A stretch of 64,000 nucleotides of DNA from Syngnathus acus (taxonomy: Eukaryota; Chordata; Actinopteri; Syngnathiformes; Syngnathidae), in the NCBI RefSeq assembly GCF_901709675.1, contig NC_051094.1, positions 746,001 to 810,000 on the forward strand, read 5' to 3'. Each line of letters starts with the position of its first letter. Within the stretch, counting starts at the first letter, position 1. The translations under genes and the position numbers were made by a program. The notes under the pieces were generated by a model. That model saw nothing but the letters and a program-made list of their open reading frames with translations, searched no databases and was not told where the DNA came from. Of this stretch, positions 1 to 12,288 are shown in pieces.

Positions 1-719
1 CGTCTCCATTTTTTTTGTTGTTGCGATATTCACAATGAGAATAATAACATTTAAGGCGATATATAACCGTATCATATCGGAAGCCTCAGACTTTCCAGTC
101 CCATGTTGGCACGTTTTGACAACAGCCCTCCCTCTCTTTCTTTTTTGTGTGCCTTCAAGCAGGGCGTGATCCCTGTGATGGGGCTCCAGGTCCCAGAATT
201 CAGGCCTGGCCGGCCGGCCGTCTCTCTGCGAGCTCCTTTGGCATGCAGGTGCGTGCCTGCCTTGTGTCCGATCCGCATCAATTCGCCTCACGTCACCTTC
301 CTATGCAAGGCAGCCACCCACCGGCAAGCAAGCCAGCCAGCCAGCCAGCCATCCAGCCAGCCAGCCAGCCAGCCAAACCCACCCAGCATTCCACCCACCT
401 ACCCACCACCCGCTGCACATAAAACATTCATCAGAGAGCATGCAGCACTGCGCAGCAAGACATGTCTGTGTGAATAAGCAATTAAGTGTCACATTCACTC
501 TTAAAATGCTCTCTACATGAAAAATAATGTCTGCGCTTCCGTTCGGGATTACGACTCTAAAAATAACTTGAGGGCTCGAGTGAAACCAGGCAGAAAAGGC
601 AGTTAAGAATGCAACTTTTTTTCTCTCTCTTAAAACGGAAATTGTTTCAGATTATCAGGCGGATATTTTCGTAGCGTGATACGGACACATAAAACATTTA
701 TTTAGGGATTCTCTCCTTG
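1..719. other. Sequence upstream of the rtn4r promoter
   Basis: Apart from the CAGC array I see no gene. Short ORFs here are driven by the array and by GC content. No exon of a neighbouring gene was recognised. Confidence 0.5.
328..376. repeat. (CAGC)n tetranucleotide array
   Basis: About twelve units of AGCC/CAGC with one ATCC interruption. It lies about 900 bp upstream of the rtn4r start codon. The proline/alanine/serine-rich ORFs across it are artefacts of the repeat. Confidence 0.9.
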
Positions 720-1277
720 TGCCTCTCTCTCTTTTTCTCCTCCCACCTCCTCCACGCAGCCCCGCCCTTCATACGCCTCCCCTCCCCTCTCCCCCTTCCA
801 CACCACCGCGCACACTAGCGCGCACCATCCATGCGCATTCATACACTTTTCCCTCTTTCGACTTGGGAACTATACAACATGGGACAGAAGGATATGTGCA
901 TTTCAAACATGGATTCCATTTTGCTTTTGCGCCTTTACCGCTGATTCTACTTTCCGTTTTTCTGTGTGCGTGGACCTTGAGCTCTTCGTTGGAGCTTTTT
1001 TTCCCTTTTTATTTTTTTTATAGGCGCCCTATATTTTGGCGACGACGGGTGTCTCGAGCGCGTCGATCTCCAAAGTGGATGTTTATCACTGACTCTTTCC
1101 TCTAAGTCGCCCCCATGACTGAGCTCGGGTGCGTGCACGGACCGGGCTGCCCACTCGGCAGGAGCCGCGGCTAAAGTTTGCAGGGCTCGCCCTTATCACC
1201 TCCGGATTTGCCAATTCCCTCCTCACTAGGTGGATATCTGCTTGGATTTACGCAGCTTCCACAACACTATTAACACC
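720..1277 (+). promoter_or_regulatory. Probable rtn4r promoter and 5' UTR
   Basis: The start is a dense pyrimidine tract with a GC-box type GCCCCGCCC at 759-767. Past about 1020 the sequence becomes GC- and CpG-rich up to the start codon. A CTATATTTT at 1029-1037 could serve as a weak TATA element, but no single start site can be chosen. The whole stretch lies directly upstream of coding exon 1, so promoter and 5' UTR must be in or near it unless a further non-coding exon lies outside the window. Boundaries are inferred. Confidence 0.5.
1115..1174 (+). promoter_or_regulatory. Upstream ORF in the probable rtn4r 5' UTR
   Basis: An ATG at 1115 opens a 19-codon frame (MTELGCVHGPGCPLGRSRG) closed by TAA at 1172-1174, 103 nt before the rtn4r start codon. 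Its context is weak (C at -3, A at +4). If the transcript begins upstream of it, it could lower translation of the main frame. Whether it is transcribed is not known. Confidence 0.35.
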
Positions 1278-1299
1278 ATGAAGACCATTATTGCCGATG
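1278..1299 (+). CDS. rtn4r: rtn4r coding exon 1 (start codon, first 7 codons + 1 base)
   Basis: This exon holds the true N-terminus of the Nogo receptor 1 precursor. The ATG at 1278-1280 has a good Kozak context (A at -3, A at +4). It opens MKTIIAD plus one base, and then a consensus donor G|GTGAGT falls at 1299/1300. Joining phase 1 to the acceptor at 32064/32065 keeps the frame and gives MKTIIADGGRLLVV, which resembles the start of fish NgR1 proteins as I remember them; human NgR1 likewise begins MKRASAGGSRLL. The joined coding length, 22 + 1382 = 1404 nt, is a whole number of codons (467 aa plus stop). The exon is too short for ORF-based detection and was found by following the gene family's usual structure of a tiny first coding exon and one large second one. 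RNA support was not available. Confidence 0.88.
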
Positions 1300-1478
1300 G
1301 TGAGTAGAGATAGACACAAGGCTGCGTGTAAAGTTTGCACATAAATCAAATATGATGGATTAATGCGCACTGATGCTACTATTAGATTGTTATAGATGAT
1401 TAGAAGTATGCATTTCTACTAAATGATTTGCGGGATTGACTCCATGCTGATTATTTTTTTCTATTAGTCGTGCATGCA

Positions 1479-1512
1479 GTGCGCGTGTATGCGCGCGCGC
1501 GCGCGCACGCAC
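1479..1512. repeat. Alternating purine-pyrimidine (GC)n tract
   Basis: An unbroken alternating stretch, GT/GC then nine or so GC steps then AC, lies about 180 bp inside intron 1. Such tracts readily adopt Z-DNA. Confidence 0.85.
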
Positions 1513-2592
1513 CTGGAAGCTGTTGCCACCCCTCCGCTCCCCTCCGCCTCCCTCCGGCCCTCCCTCCCTCCTCGATCCCCTATGATGAAGTTTGCAGAGA
1601 GTCCACTTGGCGGCTCAGTAGTACCGCGCACTGCACGAGCCCCCCACCCCGCCCGCCACTCGCTTGATAATTGGTGATTTTTGTGGCCTCGTCCCACTGT
1701 AGAGTGGACCAAATAGAGTGACAGGAAATTGGCTCTTGCGAGCTTTTGCCCGGGCTGAACTTTCTGAGCAATTCTAATGAGCAGAGGATTGCTCTTCCCT
1801 AGTCCAGTCCCACCGGAAATGGCCAACATTCTCATTTCTTGTCAGCCAGTCGCACGGGTCACTGAAGAGAGGTGCATGCTAGGAGGAGGACGCACCTGTG
1901 CTTTGTGTTTTGCTGTTCACACAGAATGTAACATACTATATAGTGTCAGCAGCACAAACCATTTTTGTTCCATCAGGAGTTTTTCAAGACCCAAGTTTCG
2001 TTTTTTTTTTTTCTTTCGCTTTGACTTGTATGCCAGCACGATATATGCCAGCCAATGAACTGAACTTCGTTCACAACAAGCAACAATTTGGCAGTTAGTG
2101 AACAATTGTTGCCAAGAAAGAGGCTTCAAGCTGTTTATTGCCACTCCCGGTTGAAGTTCACCAAAGGTTTTCCTTAAGAAAGTCTGTTAGCCAAAATGGC
2201 ATAGAGGGGCTAAGCGTGTCAGAGTTGCAATGTTCTGAAGATTTAACACAAACAACGGAGCAACACATGTAGACAGACATTTTTTTAAAATCCTCTGCAA
2301 AAAATGCCAAACATTACTTGGGCCCAACCCAACATAATTGGCTGCCTGACTAAAAATGGCCCTCCAAACAATGGCCCAAATTAGCCAAATGGCCACTACT
2401 TGTCTTTACCTTTGTATATTCTATTTACAGCAGGTGTCTCACTATTTTTAAATGTTTTCGGAGAGGGCGACTGGAACACATTAATGCAATTTCCATTCAA
2501 CTCAACGGGGAAAGATGATTTGATTCACAAATATGGTCCCAGAATAAAATGTATCCCACCACTATAAGAATTTCCACACTACCCACCCTCAG

Positions 2593-2706
<114 letters not shown>

Positions 2707-5050
2707 CTTATGCAACATACTCCCACTCCTCCTCACGCTGCTCATTACGTGGCTAAAAGTGCAGGATTACGGGAAGAAATCCGCAGATTAAGGCAGGTCC
2801 ATTTTTGCATTTCCCATGCAGATAAATCAAAGCGGCACACCTACTTGTGCATTCTCTTTGATAAGTCATATCATGTCATACATATGCATGTGCAGACCCC
2901 TTTGTTGGCACCGACTCCCACTGATCCGCTCGCTTTTCACGGGTTTGCAGGTGAGATGTACAGTAGAACAGAGAAGGAGCAGTGGGGTCATGTGGATACT
3001 GGGGCACATCAGAACAAAGTTGGAAGTGTGAGAAGCAATGATGTAATGACAAAAAAGCTGTCAAGAGTTGGAGTCAGGTTGGGCGCTGAGTTCAGCGTGA
3101 GCTTCTGGATGTGAGGTGGGGTCGACAGCAGCACCTTGTGTGTTGTGTTTATCCTGTGCAGTAAATTCAATGTGTGTGCATGTACATATATTCGTTTTTT
3201 TTAATAGAAAAATAGACTATCTTGTTCACTTGTTTTTAAACCAGGGTTAGATTGTGGTAGGACGGAAATGGACTTTTTCCCCCCTCACAATCAGAATCTG
3301 ATCAATGCCTGAGCAGCAAAGCTCTTGCTCATGGCGTTTTTTATCCACTGGCAGACAAAAAACAAACAAACAACAAAACCCAACTGAATGGCTAAAACCA
3401 TTACGGCGGAACAGAATGCTTTTCAGTTCCAGCAGTTATAAAGCCGCGAGAAAGTCAGGCTTATTGTTTTTCTTCAATGAGTTAAGTGGGTTTTTTTTTC
3501 TTGGTGTTGTGGCAGTGCCAAAAAAGCACCAGCCTATTTTTAGGAAATAGGCCACAGGATGCATCATCTGAGGTGAAGAGATAATTGTCGGGGACTTATC
3601 ACGCCGCAAAGAAAACGAGGACAGGCGCGGCAAAGAATAACAATGGCTGATTTGCATAGAGGCGTTAGGTGGGATCAAACACGGTGCCTTAAACTGACAA
3701 TGAAAGGTGACATCTTCTGCAAGCCTGAGCGGAAATGTGAAATTGATCCATCTTTGTGTTTGGGTGGGCGTGCATATAAAGAGCAGAAAAGCAGCTTTGT
3801 GTTTGTGCATTCAAATGCACATCTGGAGCCAGGCAGGAGGATGGAATGTTCCAATGTTAGCAGATTTGCTCGGATAGCCAGCCGCTCATGGCTTTCATAC
3901 ATGCCGCAAATACTTTGGCCAAGTCAAACCAGGCCAAATATTTCCCATTTGCCTTTCACGTCAATATCATTCATAAAGAAGGGTCTCATTTTGCTCTCAA
4001 TCCCCATTTGAGGTTTGAAACAAGACGACAGAACGGACAAGGCATTAGCATTAGCATATGTAAAGCATGAATGCATTGGAGCTAAATGAGTGGAAGATGT
4101 CTGTTGCCGGGAGTGTAGTTAATCAATATCGCTGACTTATCCATCACACTGCCAAGTGCTGAGATTTCTTTCAAATGTCAAAGAGCAAAAAACACAGAAA
4201 CAACCAATGTCAAACCGCAACATTGCTATGCTACGCTAGCACGTGACCTTATTTGTTCAATTAGCCTTAGATTCATTACACGGCTCCAAAATGCATTGTT
4301 GTCTTAAAGCTGGGTATGAAGATGTCAGTGTTTTGCGCCACAGAGGCTTGGCGCTATTAACGTCACCGCCGGCCGTCCGTCACAGTGATGGACCGCAGCG
4401 GGCGGAGGTGGATCTGAGCTGTTGACTGCATCCCAATGAGCGGAGCCCATCAGGGAATCCCGTTAATTGGTTGCACCCTTTGTGTAGCGTCGACATGCGT
4501 TAGCGCGGCCAACCAGGGTGTCAAAGTCCTTTTGGTTCCAGCATTACAGAATGTAAAACTCGTACATACGTATATCTTCATCTCACCTACGCTTGAGATG
4601 AAGATTAGTTTTACAAACAAACTGATGGATATTGTCACTAATTTTGACTGAATGAATATTTAAGAATACAGTGCAGAGCTCATCTGTTTCCCTCGAGCGG
4701 ATGTCTGACTAACCTGCAGAACCAGACAGAAATATTGCAGAGGAAAAGTACTAATATGCAAATGAATCTGTTGCATTGGCCAGCCTGGTTGTTTGTTGGC
4801 ACATGTTGTGTTCATGGAAATAATAAATGGCTACACTACAGTCGGCTATAAATAATTGGAATGAGATCGCAATCTCGGGCTTCCAGCTGCTTTTCAAGTA
4901 GGCTAATTGAATTTTCTTGCGGTTGTTTACTTTTCAGAGTGTAGATGTAGTCATTCATTTGAGCTCCAAATAATATTTACCATCTATTGAACAAGAGGTC
5001 CGATATTAAAATAAAACTTGACCTGTTTTTGATTGGAACACGGTATACTA

Positions 5051-5225
5051 GAAAGTCAAAGTCAAAGTCAAAGTCAGCTTTATTGTCAATCCCTTCATAT
5101 GTCAAGACACACAAAGAAACCGAAATTCCGTTTCCTCCATCCCACGGTGACGAGACATACAAGTCGGCGACACAAAACAAAAACAAGAAGGCACAAACCA
5201 TAAATAATAAATAATAAATAAAATA
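5051..5225 (-). mobile_element. Retroelement 3' tail relic (TTTGAC repeats)
   Basis: The + strand reads as four AAGTCA-type hexamers followed by GCTTTATTGTCAAT and continues to an AATAAT-rich end. Read on the minus strand, this is a tail ending in tandem TTTGAC. It matches a dispersed repeat that I recall as common in teleost genomes, and it is only a short 3' fragment with no ORF. Assignment to a particular LINE clade is not possible here. Confidence 0.55.
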
Positions 5226-6037
5226 AAACCACCGAGTTCCTAATTTTGTTTACCAAACAAGTGTATGAATGCTTAAATCCCTATTTGTTTTGTTTTGTTT
5301 TGTTCCAAAGAAAGCAAAGCTAATCCTTCTTGAATTGTTGAACTGTTTGTCGGAACAAAGCGCAGTCTTTCTTCTGACTCTCGACTTGAGAAGGGCGCCC
5401 TCGGTGATTGAATACGATGCATCTTCACCGTGCTGGGGCGGATGCCGTCTCATGGAGGATTTCTTAACGTCTATTTACAAAGATCTACTGTGACACTGTA
5501 TCATAATCCTTTTAAAGGTGCTTACGCATGACAGAGCGGGTCGAGCCTCTCCGCGTGCAGCCGTGCAAAGTGTGAGCAGAAGATGTGCAGCGGCGACAAA
5601 GATGAGCTTCGCATTACTGTTTGAGCCCCGGCTGCCGTGAGAATACAAATTTAAAAACAAATCGCCCGTTTGTCTGTCGTGTCGTTTCCGTCGCGTGCTG
5701 GTTTGAGGTCTGGCTGCAAATGCCGCCGCCTGCGCCTTGATGACACTGATGAGGCCGCCATGGAGGAGGCTGACTGATGGCCTGGTAAATTGTTAATCAG
5801 ACAGAAGCAGAAGCAGCTCTTAAATTAGACGAGTGAATAGAGCCCTTGTCAAAGTAGGCCCGAGCAGATTTTAGCAAGCAGCGGTGCCACGCTGATAGAT
5901 AAATGAATGGATTGAATGCTGATGAATGGAATTGCTTTGTTTTGATGGCGGTTTCCGTACCAACTCAGTCGCATATTTGAAATACGACCTGTCGCTAGGC
6001 AGAATTCAGTCACGTTCTACCATTTGCTTCCCTTCAT

Positions 6038-6435
6038 GTATCATTTTTCCGGGCTTACAAATTGAACTGAAAAAAATAAAATCAACTATTGAAAATTTAC
6101 CTTAGGGAAAAAAGGAACTGCGAGTGAAACAAGTAAACATAATTTCACGTGATAAGCAAGGTCACAAAGCTAGCGGCTATGGCTAATTAGCTTGCGCGGG
6201 TTGGATGCAGCTATCGCTAATATTTGCTAATAATGTTCTGTATCATTTTTCTGGGCTTATAAATTGAAGTAAAAAAAAAATCAAATCAACAAATGTTAAA
6301 AATGTACATTGGGAGGAAATAAGGAATTGCGAGTGAAACAAGTAAAAATCATTTCACACGAGAAGCAATGTCACAAAGCTAGCGACAATTAAAATTCACT
6401 GACTATGGCTAATTAGCTTGTGCGGGTTGGATGCA
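6038..6435. repeat. Diverged tandem duplication, about 200-bp period
   Basis: Copy 1 (6038-6210) and copy 2 (6240-6435) share GTATCATTTTTC.GGGCTTA, GCGAGTGAAACAAGTAAA, TCACAAAGCTAGCG and CTATGGCTAATTAGCTTG in the same order. Copy 2 carries an extra stretch of about 20 bp (near 6387-6406). No coding potential or terminal repeats were seen. Confidence 0.88.
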
Positions 6436-8059
6436 CATTTTTTATTAGCGGCCATCACTAAATCAAGGCATAAAAGTCTTTAGTGGGTAAAGAATCCTAA
6501 AACTTTTTGCGGCTGAGGTTTAATCAACCCTATGAATGTTTCCAAGGGTGTTATCGAGACCGCTCGGGACATTTCCTATATGTCCATTTTCATTCCTTCC
6601 AGGCCACTCTGTGATATTTCATCGCTCCTGTCTGGTGCGGAATGAGAAACTGACTTGTCTCGAAGCAGGAGATCATCATTCTTTGCTGAGCCGACTTACT
6701 ATATTTCTCCACCCTGTTTTTTTTTTTTCCTACTGTGCCGTAGCTGCAACTGAGATTGTCGCAAAGTAAAATCCCTCCAAATAAAATCATTAAAAGTGAA
6801 AGTCAAAGCAGTGAGGGCGGAAAAAATGTAATTGGTTACTCGTATTCCGAGGAGAGATGAATAGTTTTAAAACAAACAGGGAGTCGGTCACAGGAAATAG
6901 GTTGTCACTTTCTGGCTCATTAAAAATGGATCTGTTGATCTTTCAACAGGACTTGCATAAAATTTCTGTCTGCACAAGCAACTTTCTTTCTTTCATACAC
7001 AAATCGATAGCGGGTTGTTGAAAATGCGTAATCTTGTCGCTGAGATGACACAACTGGGCCAGGAGTTGGGACGTGAATTCATTTTCACTTTGGGTAATCT
7101 CACCGGAGCGTTTTGATTCAAATGCAAATGGTGAACACGGCGGATCGTCTGACGGGTACATTCCTCAATTGTGACCTCCGAGATCCCCTCGCTCTCTAAA
7201 TCTGTCACTCATCTTCTCGTACACACCACGAGATGTAAGTGCCGATTCCCCCGGCCGTGGGAAATTGAATGTGGCCGCATCTTGCCTACCATGACGTCTA
7301 TTTAAGATGATCTGCAATCTGCGAGACTCGAGGAAAGAAGGAGGAAGATGAAGCAGGGTATCCGTATTACAACAAGTCATATCCCCAAGGCGGGCTCTTC
7401 CGGACTCAACCAATTTTCCAATATTTGTCTCCATCTGTCCGAAATGTATTTTGTTTTTCATCCAGAAATAGATATGACATATTTATCGCTTTGCTTCTCT
7501 CCCAAATTGGTTGTTATCTGTCGAGTTGGCTATTGTACGTTTGAATTGTTGCCATGGTTTAATTGTCAGGCACAGGCCCAACAATTTTGATGAGGAAATT
7601 ATATTCGCTCCCTTGAACGGCTCTCAAACTTTGTGGCGATTTCATGTGGGTGAAATTCTCGAGTCGTGACGCGGTCTCTTTGCATGTTGTTGTTTATTCA
7701 TTTGTTTGCGTACTATGCTGAACAAGGTCTGATGTGATGTCATGTTTTGGGGCGAAACCCAATTCAGTTTGGGAAAGCCTGCTGTTAGGTAGAAAGGAGC
7801 AAATGCAATATTCACAACGAGATATCTAATTTATGAATGTTCAGCTCAAATTGTTAAGTCAAGCGGTGCGCAGAATATGAAAGCATGATCAGATTCATTT
7901 TTTTTGTTTTGCTTTCATTTCTCAGCTGTGCCCCAATAGGAGTTTATAGACATCGGAAAGATGAACGCTCGGTTAGCCAAATTCTAGCGGGTCTGTCATT
8001 GGATTTCAAAATCGTAATGAATAAAAAAATGTTGATAACTGTTTTAGTGGCGTGCAATG

Positions 8060-8300
8060 ATGCATATTTTTGTATCGATCCGATATTAGTAAATACTGAC
8101 ATCGATACGTTTTCATCATCGATGTAGCGACATCATGGAGTTGCTAATTGCTAAAAAGTTTTCATGAAGTCTTTCTTAATTTTAAAATATTTGTAAATAT
8201 TACCATCGGAAGTAAAGTAAAACAGAAATTGCTGTATCGATCTAATTGCGCCGGTATCGCTCCGATTTCGATACTGGCTTGCTATCGCTGTATCATAAAG
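8060..8300. mobile_element. Possible degenerate repeat rich in ATCGAT
   Basis: ATCGAT or close variants recur at about 8074, 8101, 8118 and 8236, with related TTTCGATAC and GTATCGCT strings. The pattern resembles decayed copies of a TATCGAT-rich fish DNA repeat. No terminal inverted repeats or target-site duplication could be defined. Confidence 0.3.
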
Positions 8301-11300
8301 GACAACATTGAGAGTCTTCCCGCTGCCTCCATTTTAGGCTTTCTTGCATTGGATGCAGGAGTCCAAGTGCCAAATAAGAATTCCCACGGGCTTTCTTCGC
8401 TGTTCAGCGCTTGGAGAAATAATTGAGCGGATGAGGATGGAGGGAAAAGGAATGGATCGGTGTTGCACAGCAGAAAACGCTCAGTTTTTTTTTTTTTTTA
8501 CGTTGCCTGGTGAAAGCTCCCAAATCATTACGGCAATTATTCCGGCGAGGACGATGAGCGGAGCCGACACTCCGTCTTTGAGCTGTAAACAAATTACGAT
8601 GAAGGTTCCTTTGCGATGCCTGCGTGAGAAAACCAGTTCTTGATGGTCTCACGGCGGTGTCCCGGGACCAGCGCCAGAAATTGACTTGTTGACAGACATT
8701 AGAGCTTTGACAAATCAGCGCTTTTCCCCCCCTCATCAGAGGTGCTGAGGTTTAGCGACATGATTTTTTAATGAGTCAAACAACCGTTGGCGTGTTTCCA
8801 TTTATTGCATTTTTCAACTCATTTGTCTGCTGAAAAATTTCCGCTGCTTTTCCCATAAATTCTTCAGCGGGTAAATGACAGGTTCCTCCCCCGGCAAGAC
8901 ATTTGCGTTGGATGGAGTTTAGGGCCTGACGGTGACGAGCGTCCCGCCGTGCCTTTAAAGGGCAGCGCGTGAAAACATTGAACATTATACGGGGAAAGAT
9001 GGAGGCGCATCATCCACTTTGATCAGGCTACAAAGTTTAGCTGTAAAGGAGAGTGACAAGCACACACACGTTGCTCCGACACCCCGCTGCTTGCTGACTC
9101 GTGCGGTTGAGACGGCAGATTGAGGAGAATCTTCACAGCTCCCGTAGTTAACTTTGGGGGGAAAAAAAGCACAATCCGGCACTGCAAAACTACTTGACGA
9201 CTGTATCAAAGACACATAGAACTAAGACGTTACTTATTAGCCGCTTTTCCGTAAGTGGTCGCTCTTCTATTACGCTTTTTGCGATGGTCATGGCTCCCCC
9301 GCCTCGGAAGTGAATGACAGCTCTCAATCATCTAAACCGACTGGTTTTGTCCAAGAGACCACCATTATAACCAAGAGGCAACTCGGGGACCACCGCTTTG
9401 GCGGAAACTTATTTTATTTGGCACCGAAGGAAGATAGACCTATACAGGCAATTTATTTGCATCTGTATATCTATTTTGGGAATCTCAGCTACATTTGACA
9501 TCATTTGTATGGGTAAATGATTCACAAAATTAGCTGGAAAATAAATCGTCTAGATAATAAATCCATTTAATTTTGAAAAATGTTTTAAAAACTATTTTCC
9601 ATTTCCAATATCGCGGACCACCTGCAATACCGCCACGGACTACTAGACGGCCGCGGACCACAGGTTGACAATGCCCTGATCCGGCGACCACAAGCTTTCC
9701 CAATTAATTCATCAGTCGATGTGAAATGCTGAAGTAAAATACAGTGTTTATTTTCATGTCTGGCTGCCTTTTGTTTTCTTGCCCGTGCTCCTTTTTTATT
9801 TTAGTCACATAAGAGAACTGGGATGCATTTCCGCTAGAGTTGAATGAAATCCCGGTGCAACAAAAGTAAATGCCAAAAGGTCCTTGTTAGTTGATGTCAG
9901 GCACTGGGGGGAGGGCTGCGGCGGTTAACCAAATATTGGCATTTGACTTAAAAAAAAGAGAGAATTGTACACTTCCGACCGCTACCAAGGGTAAAAAAGG
10001 AAAAGTAACATCTTTCCCCAACTGGCAAAACATTTTCCCACCAGATTTTCTTTAAGCATGTCTAAAAGTGCCTATAATGGAAAAGTTTGACATTTTCAGT
10101 CTTCTAAATCAAGTCATCCCCGTTTGAATCCAAATGTTCCATTTATCACGTTGACACAGATCTTTCAGCGGGCCTTTTAAATCTCATTCAATCTTTTGGG
10201 AATCCAGACATCCAATCCCAGTTCGGTATTTTTTCACAGGCTAGGATAAAGGAGGGTTTGAAAACGACCGGCACTGAATGAAAAATGACTTCCTGTCTGC
10301 GGGCCTTTCACAAAGGCTAATCAATGAGACCAATCAGCTGCCATTAAGGCATTAAACTGTCTGGAAAACTTGCCTGAGTTATGAGCCCCTCCTGCCAATA
10401 ACCGCATTCCACAGCGGAGGTAGTCTTCCATTAAAAGCGAGCGGCTTTGTCGGTCAAGACCGTATGCCTTCGGAAATTCCAGGAGGTCACTTGCGGTCCG
10501 GCGTTTCCCGTCAATGGATTCCATCTGCGCACAAGCCCGTAATAGAAAGCTTTTATTTCAAAAGCGGAGTGCATTAGGAACCATCGGCATTAGTTGCTGA
10601 GGGTGCTGCGAGAGTGAGTGGCGGAGGAGTCATTGCGCAATCATTGTCAACATGGCTTTAATGTGTGTCGTGATCCCCCTTCTGGCCCCCAGCGGAGTCC
10701 CCGAGTGGCTCCGGTGGGGTTCGTCTTCCTGACCCGAAGGTCTTGAAAACTCTTATTTAGTTCACACATGGTTAGTGTGTCGGTGATTCCACAATCTGGC
10801 TTTTATTCATTTTTTATATATATTTTTTTATTATTATTTATTTTATGAATGTTTTTATTTTATACAGTTTGCTTTACATATCAAATTTAAAAACGGCATC
10901 TCCTCTGACTTTTTTTTCCCCCCCATTCAATAATCTCAAAGAATCCCGTCAGGTACGGTACTTTGGGAATATGAAAAAAAAACCGATCCTTGTCAATTCT
11001 TTGTCCTCTAACCTCGGGCAACGTAGATCAATGCAAGACTCCAAATATTTTCTCAAGCTTCACAACAATCGATCGGCCCGATTCATCTGGAATCTAACTA
11101 CACGATTGGTTGGGTTGAGAAAATACAGCTTGTAAAGAGTTAGTCATCACTGCCAGGCAGAATTGTCATTTTGATTAAAATGCTACGGACATTGCCATTC
11201 TTGTCATATCATATCTGTCATTTCCGCCTCCATTACAGAACAGCTTCGGTTGTCCATTAGAGAACTTTTGTTCGTGCGTGTCGCCAATATATTTCCCCCC

Positions 11301-12084
11301 GTATCATCATTTCTTCAGTTCCTTTCTCTTCCATTTTTTTTCCTTTTTGTATAATTCAGTCTCTCGAAAAGATATCGTCTGTCAATAGCGTAGCAATCTA
11401 ATTATGCTCCCCACGTATCAGAGCAGCGAATGGATACGGCCCGATACACGATACCCTCTTTATTACTGAATAGGCTCATCAAGCCCACCGAGTGCCGCCG
11501 GCACTTCTTCCCTTGTTGCGCCACCTTCCACACTAGATAGACGTCGCGCGTGCATATATTAGGCCTGTGTTATGGTATTGACTTTTCAAGTACTCAGCTC
11601 AATTTACAGCTAATTAATGTCATTAAAGGGGGCACATGCTAATGCGTTTATGTGCAGATAACAGAAACACAAGAGGCAGTGGCAGCGGGGCTCATTTTAA
11701 CAGCAGGGCAAGATGAGAGTAATTACCTGCGTATTAAAGCTGAAGTCTTATGTGTTTTCCAGCTCATCAAGGAATGAGATTAAGGGAGTTTTGTTCTGTT
11801 GTCCGACCCAGTGGCAATTCCCAATCTGGAGTCACATTTAGGAAAAAGATGGCAAAAGAGTGGTCTTAGTTTCGGATTTTTTAAAATTTTATTTTGCTTT
11901 TAGTCCACTTTATTATAAATCGTACCAGCTTTGTCCTTGCTAACGCTAAGCTAACTGGGGAGTTGGTCTCTCTGTTCCGGCCTTCACGAATTTTGTTTGT
12001 TTGGTCACCTCCGGCAGCTCTTCGCTTTGACTTGGACATCCGCTTTTTCATTGCTTTTCATATGATGTATGTAGTATTTGTGCC

Positions 12085-12288
12085 CTCTCTGCATCCATTG
12101 CAGCCTGGTGATCCTGAAAGGGGGATCCTTCCATCTGTGGTCCCTTCTCAAGGTTTCTCATTTTCCCCTGGTAGGGTTTTTTGGAGTTTTTGGGATGCTT
12201 TGAGAATAATTGTCCATTTTTGTCTATGTGAAGCCCTTTGAGACTGCTTGTGATTTAGGGCTATACAAATAAACTTGACTTGACTTGG
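12085..12288 (+). mobile_element. Non-LTR retroelement 3' end (TTGAC tail)
   Basis: About 200 bp that end in CTATACAAATAAACTTGACT followed by further TTGAC units. Upstream are CTTCTCAAGGTTTCTCATTT and TAGGGTTTTTTGGAGTTTTT. Together these match the 3' UTR and tail common to many teleost non-LTR elements. The element is 5'-truncated and non-coding. Its last 54 bp (12234-12287) are identical to 42203-42256. Confidence 0.7.

Noticed and set aside
9595-9690. CGCGGACCAC repeats as a mobile element
   Set aside because: Two or three similar strings (GCGGACCAC) occur, but no boundaries, inverted ends or tail can be defined.
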